A DNA stretch of 64,000 bases from Rattus norvegicus. Lineage: Eukaryota > Chordata > Mammalia > Rodentia > Muridae. The stretch spans positions 86,491,710 to 86,555,709 of the forward strand of contig NC_086020.1 of NCBI RefSeq assembly GCF_036323735.1, read 5' to 3'. Shown here piece by piece: positions 20,486 to 30,660 of the stretch (positions are counted from its first letter, which is position 1; each line of letters begins with the position of its first letter). Below the pieces are notes generated by a model. That model saw nothing but the letters and a program-made list of their open reading frames with translations, searched no databases and was not told where the DNA came from. Made by a program: the position numbers and the translations under genes.

Positions 20486-21725
20486 GTTCCAGTAGCTTTT
20501 ACCATTTTACATTATCTGTGACAGTTGTGTCAATGATTTCTATGGAATCTTCTGCTCCTGAGATTCTCTCTTCTATCTCTTGCATTGTGTTGGTGATGCT
20601 TGTATCTACGTCTACTTGTCTCTTCCTTTGGTTTTCTAGATCCAGGGTTGTCTCCCTTTTTGCTTTCTTTATTGTTTTTTTTCCATTTTAAATTCCTTCA
20701 CCTGTTTGATTGTGTTTTTTTGTAATTCTTTCAGGGATTTTTTTTTTTTTTTGATTCTTCTCTATAGGCTTCTACTTGTTTATTTATGTTCTCCTGCGTT
20801 TCTCTAAGGGAGTTCTTTATGTCTTTCTTTAAGTCCTCCATCATCATGATCAAATGTGATTTAAAATCTAGATCTTGCTTTTCTGGTATGTTTGGATATT
20901 CAGTGTTTGCTTTGGTGGGAGAATTGTGCTCCCATGATGCCATGTAGTCTTGGTTTCTGTTGCTTGGGTTCCTGCGCTTGCCTCTCTCCATAAAGTTGTC
21001 TCTGGTGTTATCTTGTTCTGCTATTTCTAACAGTGGTTAGCCCGTCGTATAAGCCTGTGTGTCAGGAGTGCTGTAGACCTGTTTTCCTTTTTTATTTCAG
21101 CCTGTTATGGGAACAGAGTATTCTTTTTCAGGCCTGTAGTTTTTTCTGTCTACTGGTCCTCAGCTGTTCCTGTGGGCGTGTGTCCTGAGTCCACCAGGCA
21201 GGTCACTTGGAGCAGAAGAGTTGGTCTTATTTCTGGTCTCATGCCTGAAGTTACTCCTTGGGGACTGCATTTCAGCTCTCCATTTGGGCAGCAACCAGAA
21301 GGGCCTGCCCAGCCTTTGCTCAGGTCCCAGTGCACTGGGGGCCCAGATGGCGCTCGTTGTTTTCCTCTATAGTCAGAAATGTAGGCAGAGTGTAGTCTCC
21401 TCTGCATTCCCAGGCATATCTGCCCTTCTGAAGGTTTAGTGCTCCCTCCCATGGGATTTGGGTGCCGGCAGCTGTTTGACTGGTCCCTTCAGGTCCAGGC
21501 GGTGTCTGGACTGCAGGGTTGAGTGCCCCTATTGTTCTGTTCCCAGAGGCCCTATACAGTTTCCTCTTGGGCCAGGGATGTGGGCAAGGGTGGGCAGTAA
21601 TGGTGGTCTCTCCTACCCTGCAATCTCAGGAGTGCCCACCTGTCTGGGAGGTGAGTTCTTCCTCCCACGGGATTTGGGAGCAGGGAGCTGTGGGTCTGGA
21701 TCAGTGAGGTTCAGGCTCCCCCTCT
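20486..21725 (-). mobile_element. L1-E: L1 fragment, ORF1 N-terminus and 5' UTR
   Basis: An older minus-strand L1 lacking everything 3' of the middle of ORF1. The ORF1 start is at 20991 (MERGKRRN), open to 20731 and then lost in a T-rich run. The 5' UTR extends through 21725 with recognisable monomer blocks. It is about 10% different from L1-A and L1-B. Confidence 0.85.
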
Positions 21726-21739
21726 GTATTATACTTTCT

Positions 21740-21843
21740 TTTTTTTTTTTTTTTTTGGTTCATTTTTTCGGAGCTGGGGACCGAACCCAGGGCCTTGCGC
21801 TTCCTAGGTAAGCGCTCTACCACTGAGCTAAATCCCCAGCCCC
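21740..21843 (-). mobile_element. ID SINE (BC1/tRNA-Ala-derived), young
   Basis: Minus-strand copy of the rat ID consensus: T run, 'cggagctggggaccgaaccc', 'gcgctctaccactgagctaa', 'atccccagcccc'. Flanked by an exact 10-bp TSD tatactttct at 21730-21739 and 21844-21853. It sits only 37 bp before the KRAB-A exon, just upstream of its polypyrimidine/acceptor region. Confidence 0.95.
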
Positions 21844-21880
21844 TATACTTTCTGTTGTACACATTTATCGTATATTTTAG

Positions 21881-22007
21881 GATGCTGTGAACTATGATGA
21901 TGTTCAAATAAATTTCACTGGGGAAGAATGGGCCTTGCTGGATCTTTCTGAGAAGAGGCTGTACAAAGATGTGATGCTGGAGACCTACAGGAACCTCACT
22001 GCTATAG
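21881..22007 (+). CDS. KRAB-A exon of a KRAB zinc-finger gene
   Basis: A 127-bp exon, the classical KRAB-A length, bounded by a 'tatattttag' acceptor and a 'gtaag' donor. It encodes 42 residues beginning DAVNYDDV, with the EEW and LYKDVMLE motifs needed for the KRAB-A fold that recruits TRIM28/KAP1. As usual for this family, the start ATG should lie at the end of the preceding exon, which I infer to be off the left edge of the window. Phase matches the next exon: the split codon gives AIG-YKW. The inferred intron 1 is over 22 kb, filled mostly with antisense L1. No missing key residue is visible in this domain. Confidence 0.92.
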
Positions 22008-22198
22008 GTAAGACTGTGATTTTTTTTTCAGTTTCTTAAAATATGAGTAAAAGTTTTTTTCTGGGTTAGTGATGTTCTTCTGTAATTTCAATTGTGAAAA
22101 TGTTACATATTTAAGGTATGTTCTAAGGTTCAATGAGGATAATAACAGTTGTAGAATTTCAAATAATATGTCCTATATTTTCCTGTATTATATTTTAG

Positions 22199-22259
22199 GA
22201 TACAAATGGGGAGACTGCAATATGGAAGAACATTGTCAAAGTTCTAGAATATATGAAAG
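22199..22259 (+). CDS. Second KRAB exon (KRAB b/C-type)
   Basis: A 61-bp exon between 'tatattttag' and 'gtaagt', again the standard size. It encodes GYKWGDCNMEEHCQSSRIYE and ends in phase 2. The EEHCQSS motif is typical of a large rodent KRAB-ZNF subfamily. It lies 191 bp after the KRAB-A exon. Confidence 0.88.
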
Positions 22260-22968
22260 GTAAGTTTAATGAACAAGCAAATACAAATGTGTCTCTGAAG
22301 ACATTTTCATGTGTCCTGGAAGTTTTAAGGAAAGGCAACAGCCTTAATAAGCACAGGTTTAAGTACACTGTTGATTCCTAATTTATCACAAAACCATCTA
22401 ATTCAGTGTCAGCTGATCCATGTTTGAAAGGCATTTTCTAAAAATAAGACAAGGAAGCAATGTCTTAGAAGCTTTTAGTCATAGTCCCATGAGAGTTACT
22501 TTTAGGACTGCCAATCCGTTTAGTTTGATACCACTCAGGAATCACAGAAGGTGTTCACAAAAAGTAAGTCCCTAAACAACCTAATAAGATTTAGTGTATA
22601 GGGAAAATCTTGTTACTTATATACTTTTAGTGATTTACTAATATTTATTCAGATGTCAAGTTTATGAGAGTCAAGAAGGTAGTTGTGAAGGAAATTTAGT
22701 ACCTATGCTACATCTGTAAGATGAGCAAAAATATTTAAAATGTAGGAATACAGTGTAGAAATGTTATTCTTGCTTTAATATATATTTCTTTTTTTCCCCA
22801 GAAAACTTAGATCTTTAGCAGTCCTTACTTTCAGGTCTAAAGTTTACAAGTAATGGAGCTTCTAATATCATAGGGAATACATTTACAAACTCACACTGCA
22901 TGAAAACCCTGTGATTAGAAGGAGTGTAGAAATTTTTCTATTTGTCCTTGTTCACTTTTCCAATGTAG

Positions 22969-23386
22969 TATGACTCACATGATAGGAAAATGTTATGAAA
23001 GCAATGACTGTGTTAAATCTCTGAATTCTTCCATTTCTTTTCAAAGATGTGACAATAATCACATGCGAAAAGAATGGCATAAATGTGAACCGTGGACTAA
23101 CAGCTTTAACCATCACAGATATAAACGAACTCACAAAAGAATATATAATGTCCTGTGAGTGTAAACAAAGGAATTAATCTGATTTCTTTCTAGAATTACG
23201 CTAAATGTTAAATGTAAATCAAACAGATGACAAATTCATCAGTGTAATCAAGGTGGTAAAATATTTACATCTGTCAATTAACTTCACAGGCATGAAAGAG
23301 ATCATCTTCAAGATAAGAATTATGTATATACTCAGTGTGATAAAGCCTTTACACATCAAAATTATCAAAGACATGGAAGAATTGAT
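22969..23386 (+). pseudogene. Decayed start of the zinc-finger exon
   Basis: From an acceptor at 22968 (after a pyrimidine-rich stretch, 'caatgtag') the reading phase of the KRAB exons runs into MTHMIGKCYESND and degenerate fingers with the block SFNHHRYKRTHKRI. It stops at TGA 23156-23158. In the frame of the good fingers there are stops at 23228-23230 and 23279-23281; the latter falls in a finger-like block (CNQGGKIFTSVN, stop, LHRHERDHL). A stronger-looking acceptor at 22801 ('tttttccccag') leads to a stop after about 17 codons. Either way KRAB and the finger array are not in one open frame. Confidence 0.75.
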
Positions 23387-24784
23387 ATGGGAGAGAAACC
23401 ATGTGAATATAATCACTGTGGTAAAGCCATTGCATATAAAAATTATCTGCTAACATGTAAAAGAACACACACTGGAAAGAAACCCTATGCATGTAATGAA
23501 TGTGGCAAAGCCTTTGCACAGCAATGTCATCTCCAAGTACATAAAAGAACACATACTGGAGGGAAACACTATGAATGTAATGGATGTGGTAAAGCCTTTG
23601 CATGTCAGCAATATCTCCGATTACATAAAAGGACACATACAGGAGAGAAACTTTATGAGTGTAATGAATGTGGTAAATCCTTTTCAAGTCAGCAATATCT
23701 CCTAATACATAAAGAAACACATGCTAGAGAGGAAACCTATAAATGTAAATGTGGTAAAGCCTGTGCAAGTCATCAAAGTCTCCAGATACATAAAAGAACA
23801 CATACTGGAGAGAAACCCTATGAATGTAATCAATGTGGTAAAACCTTTGCCCAAAAGTATCATCTCCAAGTACATAAAAGAATACATACGAGAGAGAAAC
23901 CCTATCAATGTAATGAATGTGATAAAGCCTTTGCATCTCAGCAATATTTTCAAATACATAAAAGAATCCATACTGGAGAGAAATGTTATGAATGTAATGA
24001 ATGTGATAAAGCCTTTGTAAGTCATCAAATACTTCAAATACATAAAAGAACACATACTGGAGAGAAACCCTATGAATGTACTGAATGTGGTAAAGCCTTT
24101 GCCCAAAAGTGTCATCTCCAAGTACATAAAAGAACACATACTGGAGAGAAACCCTATCAATGTAATGAATGTGATAAAGCCTTTGCATCTCAGCAATATT
24201 TTCAAATACATAAAAGAATCCATACTGGAGAGAAATGTTATGAATGTAATGAATGTGGTAAAGCCTTTGTAAGTCATCAAGTACTTCAAATACATAAAAG
24301 AACACATACTGGAGAGAAACCCTATGAATGTAATCAATGTGGTAAAGCCTTTGCCCAAAATCATCATCTCCAAGTACATAAAAGAACACATACGAGAGAG
24401 AAACCCTATCAATGTAATGAATGTGATAAAGCCTTTGCATCTCAGCAATATTTTCAAATACATAAAAGAATCCATACTGGAGAGAAATGTTATGAATGTA
24501 ATGAATGTGATAAAGCCTTTGTAAGTCATCAAATACTTCAAATACATAAAAGAACACATACTGGAGAGAAACCCTATGAATGTACTGAATGTGGTAAAGC
24601 CTTTGCCCAAAAGGGTCATCTCCAAGTACATAAAAGAACACATACTGGAGAGAAACCCTATAACTGTAGTGAATGTGGTAAAACCTTTGCCCGAAAGTAT
24701 CATCTCCAAGTACATAAAAGAACACATACTAGAGAGAAACCCTGTGAATGTAATGAATGTGATGAAGCCTTTTCAAGTCAGTAA
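23387..24784 (+). CDS. C2H2 zinc-finger array of the KRAB-ZNF gene (16 fingers plus part)
   Basis: A 465-residue frame of tandem C2H2 fingers with TGEKPY-type linkers. I count 16 fingers and the start of a 17th. Finger 1 is degenerate (first Cys misplaced, first His replaced by Cys) and finger 5 has lost one residue between its cysteines; the others keep C-x2-C and H-x3-H. Fingers 6-8, 9-11 and 12-14 are three near-identical copies of a three-finger, 84-residue unit. Such proteins normally bind DNA in the nucleus and silence retroelements with TRIM28. The ATG at 23387 is simply the first Met after an in-frame stop at 23281, so a fused KRAB protein is not supported. The frame ends at a TAA where the repeat pattern predicts CAA. 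Either a pseudogene or a finger-only product; no gene symbol can be assigned. Confidence 0.85.
   Translation: MGEKPCEYNHCGKAIAYKNYLLTCKRTHTGKKPYACNECGKAFAQQCHLQVHKRTHTGGKHYECNGCGKAFACQQYLRLHKRTHTGEKLYECNECGKSFSSQQYLLIHKETHAREETYKCKCGKACASHQSLQIHKRTHTGEKPYECNQCGKTFAQKYHLQVHKRIHTREKPYQCNECDKAFASQQYFQIHKRIHTGEKCYECNECDKAFVSHQILQIHKRTHTGEKPYECTECGKAFAQKCHLQVHKRTHTGEKPYQCNECDKAFASQQYFQIHKRIHTGEKCYECNECGKAFVSHQVLQIHKRTHTGEKPYECNQCGKAFAQNHHLQVHKRTHTREKPYQCNECDKAFASQQYFQIHKRIHTGEKCYECNECDKAFVSHQILQIHKRTHTGEKPYECTECGKAFAQKGHLQVHKRTHTGEKPYNCSECGKTFARKYHLQVHKRTHTREKPCECNECDEAFSSQ
23819..24574 (+). repeat. Three tandem 252-bp units in the finger array
   Basis: Units 23819-24070, 24071-24322 and 24323-24574 each encode three fingers with helix blocks AQ..HLQV, ASQQYFQI and VSHQ.LQI. 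A fourth unit begins at 24575 with its first finger only. Only a few base changes separate the units, mostly at single codons (for example KYH, KCH, NHH and KGH in the first finger). Confidence 0.93.
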
Positions 24785-25140
24785 TATCTGCAAACACATA
24801 AAGGAACACACACTAAAGAGAAAATCTATGAATGTAAGGAATGTGGTAAAGCCTTTGCAAATCATCAAACTCTTCAAATATATAAAGGAACACATACTAG
24901 AGCGAAACCCTTTAAATATAAAGCCTTTGCAAGTCATCAGACTCTCAAAGGAAATATAGGAACAGATACTAAAGAGAAACCCTATGAATTTAATGAATGT
25001 GGTAAATCCTTTGCAGAACAGTTTCATCTCCAAGTACATAAAAACACATTCTGAAGAGAAACCCTATGAATGTAATGGCTGGGGTAAAGTCTTTGCATAC
25101 CAAACACATCTTGAAAACATGAAAGAACAGATATTGGAGA
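24785..25140 (+). pseudogene. Decayed C-terminal fingers beyond the stop
   Basis: In the same frame after the TAA, finger sequence continues to a TGA at 25052-25054 (YLQTHKGTHTKEKIYEC, then GKAFANHQTLQIYKGTH), with one finger shortened by a deletion (PFKYKAFASHQ). After a further frameshift another finger-like block (EEKPYECNGWGKVFAYQTH) runs to about 25125. The ancestral array was therefore at least three fingers longer. Confidence 0.85.
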
Positions 25141-25610
25141 TAGGTAGGATAGTTTGCAAGAACCTCTTTCTGAGTTTTATGTTGGGTCCACATATTGAGT
25201 TTTAGAACATCCTAGACTATGTAGAGATATTTGTGCTAAGAAAACAAAGCAGTGAAACAAAAAACATATATACACTAAAACAAGAAGCATATATGAGATT
25301 CAGCCCATCAAGAAAATTGTGTTAACAATGAAATATGAAAGTATATAGAAAGTTCATTTACCCGTTTATAATTCCATAGAACCATTTGGTGACCCCATGA
25401 TCATAGCAGGGATTCTTACCACTTTTAAAAGACAGAAGGGATAATGGAGCATAATCATCTCATATGTGACCTGGACTGTTTTCTCAGTTACACTACTTTT
25501 GATGGATATGCAAGTTTATTTCCTCACATCTACATCAAATGTTTCAGGTCTTCCATGATTCCAGATCCAAGAAATTTGGTGCATGCTTCTGGCTTCCTTA
25601 GGCTCCTGTG
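25141..25610. other. ZNF 3' flank, no gene seen
   Basis: AT-rich sequence after the last finger remnant, probably 3' UTR of the ancestral gene. No repeat recognised. Confidence 0.4.
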
Positions 25611-25611
25611 T

Positions 25612-25765
25612 AGGGAATGTCAGGGGGCAGGAAAGGGAGATGGTTGGGGAGGGAAACACACTTATAGAAGAAGGGGAGGGAGATAGGACATGGGCTTATA
25701 TCTGGGAATCTGCGAAAGGAAATATCATTTGAAATGTAAATAAAAAATGTACAATGGAAGAAGGA
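25612..25765 (+). mobile_element. L1 3' UTR tail fragment, plus strand
   Basis: G-rich polypurine block (25615-25690) followed by 'gaaatgtaaataaaaaatg', matching the L1 3' end in sense orientation. Short and diverged. Confidence 0.65.
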
Positions 25766-25777
25766 AAATGTCAATAG

Positions 25778-25783
25778 AATAAA
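25778..25783 (+). terminator. Candidate polyadenylation signal
   Basis: AATAAA about 650 bp after the finger remnants and just after the L1 tail. It could serve the ZNF transcript, but an identical motif in the L1 tail (about 25738) is as likely. Weak evidence. Confidence 0.25.
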
Positions 25784-25799
25784 GCATCTTACATAAAAA

Positions 25800-28700
25800 A
25801 GACATATATGTGACTCCTTATTTTGAAAAATGTTTTCTCACATATACTTTTTTAAATTAAAATTAATTTAATTTAGTTATATATGGTTTATCAGTGTGTT
25901 TGTCAAATTATTTCTAGATACCAAAAGAGTCCAGACTAAGGGATACATTGTTGTGAGCTGGAAATCAAAGCAAGGCCATGTGGATATTTATATTATGTCC
26001 CAAAACACATAAAAGATCAATATCATCAGAATCTTGTTTAGACTTGTTGCTTAATGAAGGTTCTGAGCCTAAATCTCCATAGTGTGAGAGAGGAAACAAT
26101 ACCCATCTTTTAAAAGTGCCTGTCTGATAAACCAAAACCCCAAGAAGAAGTTAATCTCAAACATGTTAAATAGGCAGGATAGAGAGCCCAAGAGAAGATG
26201 CACAGATTACTTGTACCAGGATGAAGTTTGTACCTCCTATAAAGTCAGGAAAATTAATTTGCAACTGAATTGTCTAAAGTGATAGTTTTTTGCTTTCCTG
26301 CTCTCTGCAAATCTCTCAGGTAAGAACTGAATGTGTTTGTAATTTCAGATGATATTGAGGTTGTCATGGGTTCTATGAATGAGCCAGAAGCTACACTAAG
26401 TCTCCAGCAATCTGGCATTTAAAATGAGCTTTGGAGTACGGTTGGAAATTTATGGAGGATGGTTTAGCTCTAAAAGCCAGAGGATCAATAGGCTAGAGGG
26501 CAGTGGGCAAAATGAACCTGAAGCCGAGCTGGCTCATACTATCCTCTCTCTACATCCACTTTTCTTTTCTGGGCCAACCCCCTGTAGGTCTATAACTCTT
26601 TCATTTGTCTTGGCAACTAACTTGTACCTGTCAGTCACAGTACCTTGGAAGGTCTTTCTTGGCCATTTCCTCTTTGATTTTAAATCTAACAAGTGCCATA
26701 GTATCGTCCCAGTAACATGCCTGGCTGGCAGATGTACTGCAGAAACATTTATGTCTCTTTGCTTTTTGTTACAATGAGTAAAACACTTGCCCTCATGGAA
26801 TTTTATATTTACCCAGAAATATCTTCTGAGAAACTGAGTCCTTCTAAGGTGAATGTCCCTGGGGAAGAAACATTAAACCCTATCTGTATGCCTTGTTGGA
26901 GAGAGGTGCTGAGTATGTTTAAGGGTTTCATGGATGTGGAAAATTAATCTTATTACTTGGTTAGGTTAATTAAATATACATATCGCTTGCATTCTCTCTA
27001 ATCCTGAAAGGGCCACAAGGTTAGATTCGTTGACCTATATTTTGAGCACTGTTCCAACTTAGCCAAACTGAAAAATTTACTTTTATTTTGTTTTCTTTTA
27101 TTTCACGTAGAAGAATTTTACCATGAATCACTTTTGGACCTGGAACTTTACAAAGACTACGGTATTCTAGAACATCAAAGAGGTCTGTCCATCTTGCCAG
27201 CAGGAAAAGGCATTACAGTTGGGCTTGTCATGGCTATGTAGTGTGGTTTTTTGAATTTTTAAAAGAAAGATGAGTGTCTGAGTCAGCCTTCTTAAGGTAT
27301 CCAGGACAAAGTGTCTTGTCCTAATTCCAGAAACAAAGGGATCCATCAAATGCAGCCCTTCTGTTTTAAACTCTACTGTCCTCTAATGATGAGCAATATA
27401 GTTCATCATTGATTCTTTTTTAACTTATCAAAGTACTATCCTTATTTTACAGATGGTGAATTGTAGGCTCACAGAGGTAATTATAATTTCAATACAATTA
27501 AGTGTAGTTGCTCATATTGTCCATCTGATCCTTCTAGTGAATGAAGTTGGAAAAAAACTTACTAAGTCAGGAATGGTGGCAGAGGCTTATCCTAATTAAT
27601 GGCCCTTAGAAAATGGGATGTAGGCATTTCAGGATTTTGATGATCCAAGATGAGAGTGATCAATGAGGTATAGTAAGAGGCACACAGAACCAAGCGGTTG
27701 TGTGATTAATGCCCATAGTTCTCCCTAGAGCTTCAAGTGTGGAAGGTCAGGGTCATTGCTCTAGTAAGTGTTTTCTATGGTGCTCACATTGATTGTGCCC
27801 TCCCAGGCAAGGAGATCCTATAGTAAGTAGACACATAAAGATTAGAGGTAATGATGTTTTCCAGGTAAAGCTCAGAACTCTAAGCAGGTTGTTCAAAATA
27901 CTCAAAATCATAACATCCAATAGGTGTTAATTATATCACATCAGAGATAAAACTACCCATTTCTATTTCTTTGAAACTTGATGTCCATCTCTGTCAGGTT
28001 TATATTACATTATGGTTTTCTCTATGGTGCTGGACTTCACACTCACTGTTGCACTGGTTAAGTGAGTCACTTTACACAGATCCAAGGTGTTTTGATGCAG
28101 CACACCATGTAGGACTCCCGTCTTTTTCACTGCTGCTGTATATTGCAAATCATCCCAAAGGACTGTAGTGAAAGCCATGAGAAAACATTTCTGATTGAAA
28201 ATTTCATTTTGCATTGTTTGGTTGTTTTCCTTTCTACCAGAAGCTAACCTTGCATTATATTCTTTTATAGGTTCAGCTTTTCCATAACAAAGGCCTAATG
28301 AAAAAAAATCCTCAAGGCATTTTTGTGCAAACAATTCCTTTTGATTTTGGGGTAGTACATGATTTCACAGACTTGGTACCAATGAAATTTTGGGAGTGTT
28401 TTATGAATAGTAAATATTTTTTCTAAACATTCTGGCTACCTTTTGGAAAATTAGAAGAAAAAGAAATTGGCATAGAGACTAACAGTAATGTGAGCATTAT
28501 TATTAGTTCATTGAGAAAGAAAAGGATCTCTAAAGAAAAGAATTTGGCTAGTGGAAAAGGTAGTGGAAGACAATACTGGAATTCTCACCTGATCTCCTTT
28601 CTCCTTTTAATCCATGTGTATACAATAAACTGCATGTTTACATGAATGTCTTTATATGTCTCTGCATGTGATGTGTACCTATACATGTGGAGAACAGAGG

Positions 28701-29500
28701 TTGAGTTTGATCACTGTCATAGTTATTGTTTTGGTGATGCGAAGTTTGTATAAAATGATTGAAAAAGTGTTATTCCTAGTGCCAGATAGCAAACATGGAG
28801 CAAATTATTGCATAAAGAAAAAAATTTAGAGATTTTTGCATAGAAGCTGGGGTTAGGCATTAGAATTGCTTTCACCTCTAAACTGTAGCTCTCTTAGGTG
28901 TTTCTGGCAAAAGCTTTCTTAGCATTTGTTTACTCTTCTGGTTCTAGGAGGCCCTGCTATTTCAAAAGACTCACTTTAGGGTGAAATAAATGTACTTGAA
29001 TCTCTGAAGCCTAATCACTTTTAAAGTTCCAGATTCTTTTGAGACATGACTGTTTTTGGTGCCCCATGGTTAGGAAAATTCTTAAATCCTCTCTGCAAGC
29101 CAGTAAATATAGTATGTAGCATAATGTCTCAAAATTAAGAGAAAACTAACATCATGCAAGTCTGTTGTTACCTCCTTTGTACAAATGTGGTAATACTCTG
29201 AGGACTCAGTGGTAATGGAAATGTTATGGATTCCTCCATTTCGTTTTTGGCTACAGCAACAAAGAAGTCAGGTAGAATTTTTCTTTTTAATGAAACTATT
29301 AGGAAAGAAAATTGCTAAATCACATGGCTGCTTCCATTATGATGAGATAACTAGCCAAGATAGTACTGAACAACATGGCTATTTTCTTGTCAAGGTTAGC
29401 TCAACTTATTAGGAAATTGATCACATTGCCACAATTCAAAATTCACTTCAGGGTTCACACACCTCATAAGTTAAATGTGTACTGTTACTCCCTTTCCTTT
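25800..29500. other. Long intergenic stretch, no gene seen
   Basis: About 3.7 kb of AT-rich DNA without recognised genes or young repeats. Open frames here (26424-26777 plus, 28005-28334 minus) lack recognisable domains, codon-level conservation cues or splice context. I see nothing supportable in it. Confidence 0.5.
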
Positions 29501-29511
29501 AAAAAGGCTCT

Positions 29512-29888
29512 GTAGAGCTTGAAGGGGCTGGAGACCCCATATGAACAACAATGCCAACCAACCAGAGCTTCCAGGGACTAAGCCACTACCCAAAGACTAT
29601 CCATAGACTGACCCTGGGCTCCAACCTCATAGGTAGCAATGAATAGCCTAGTAAGAGCACCAGTGGAAGGGGAAGCCCTTGGTCCTGCCAATACTGAACA
29701 CATAGTGAACGTGATTGTTGGGGGGAGGGTGGTAATGAGGGGAGAATGGGGAGGGGAAGCCCATATAGAAGGGGAGAGGGAGGAGTTAGGGGGATGTTGG
29801 CCCAGAAACCGGGAAGGGGAATTACAATCGAAATGTAAATAAGAAATACTCAAGTTAATGAAGATAAAAAACAAAACAAAACAAAAAA
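29512..29888 (+). mobile_element. 5'-truncated L1 3' end, plus strand
   Basis: Sense-oriented L1 3' UTR, including the G-rich tract and 'gaaatgtaaataagaaat', ending in an A-rich tail (aaaaacaaaac repeats). Flanked by the short repeat aaaaaggctct at 29501-29511 and again at about 29886-29896, consistent with a TSD. About 375 bp, severely 5' truncated. Confidence 0.85.
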
Positions 29889-30009
29889 AAGGCTCTTTAG
29901 ATAATTTAGCATGAATGTAAGGAATATGATACCTATATCCTAGATCGGTAGGCAGAAATAGCAAAGAACCAGAAGAAAAGAGTTCCCTGATCTTAAACAG
30001 AGACATTTG

Positions 30010-30660
30010 TGTCCTGTAGTTGTTTGATTATGGCCTACACAGCCTCAACTCTTTCAGAATGCTTGCCTAGTTGGGTCAGGCAATACAAGGATGTGTGTTC
30101 CAGTTGGAGTAGGTGTTGCCATGCTGGAGTAGGTGTGTCCTTGTCTGTGGGTATGGGCTTTGGGTCTCCTATACTCCAGCTCTGCCTAGTGTAGCAAACA
30201 GTCTCGTTGTTAACTATTTACAGCATTTTCGCATTTTGGTTTAATTTGTGTATAATACCTTTTAATGGGATTTTCTTTCCCACAAATGTCATGTCACATA
30301 CATGTCCTGTTCCCCAGGATAAGCCAACCACTAAAAAAATACTTTTCTCTTTGTCACTGTATTTCTTCCCTTTGGTCTGTGCTTTGATTGTTCTGTAATT
30401 TTCAGTTACAAGGTGACACTGTGATAACTACTAGCTTTGTTTACTAATCAGTAGAGTTCCAGTGGTACTCAAGGAACACAAGAAGTGGCCATCTAAGGTG
30501 TTACTGGTATGCTGATTTCTAAACTGACCCCCATGTTTTTCTTCATAGTGATAGTGGAGTAAAGCTTTGATGAGTAACCCAGCCCCTGATAAATGTTTTC
30601 CTTTCTAACACTTTCTTCCCTTGCTCCTGGTATTTCCACATAGCAAAGAAAACCCTAAAT
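30010..30660 (+). repeat. Rodent interspersed repeat, interrupted
   Basis: The left part (30010-30190, with 'gtgtccttgtctgtgggtatgggctttggg') and the right part (30505-30660, with 'gtaacccagcccctgataaatgttttcc' and 'caaagaaaaccctaaat') look like the two ends of one common rodent repeat. About 310 bases of other sequence lie between them. Family name not certain. Confidence 0.4.

Noticed and set aside
23702..24727. Long minus-strand frames (over 330 codons) opposite the zinc-finger array
   Set aside because: They are the antisense shadow of the 84-bp finger repeat (recurring SFMYLKYL-type or QYVFFYV-type blocks). They have no independent start or domain.
21881..24784. Calling one intact KRAB-ZNF coding sequence
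   Set aside because: No splice choice I can see joins the KRAB exons in frame to the 16-finger array without a stop between 22969 and 23281.
23387..24784. CRISPR-like array from the regular 84/252-bp repeats
   Set aside because: The repeats encode C2H2 fingers in a eukaryotic gene; there are no unique spacers.
26424..26777. 117-codon frame in the intergenic stretch
   Set aside because: No recognisable domain, ordinary length for chance in this sequence, no splice or promoter context.
28005..28334. 109-codon minus-strand frame
   Set aside because: Composition unremarkable, no domain recognised, no supporting context.
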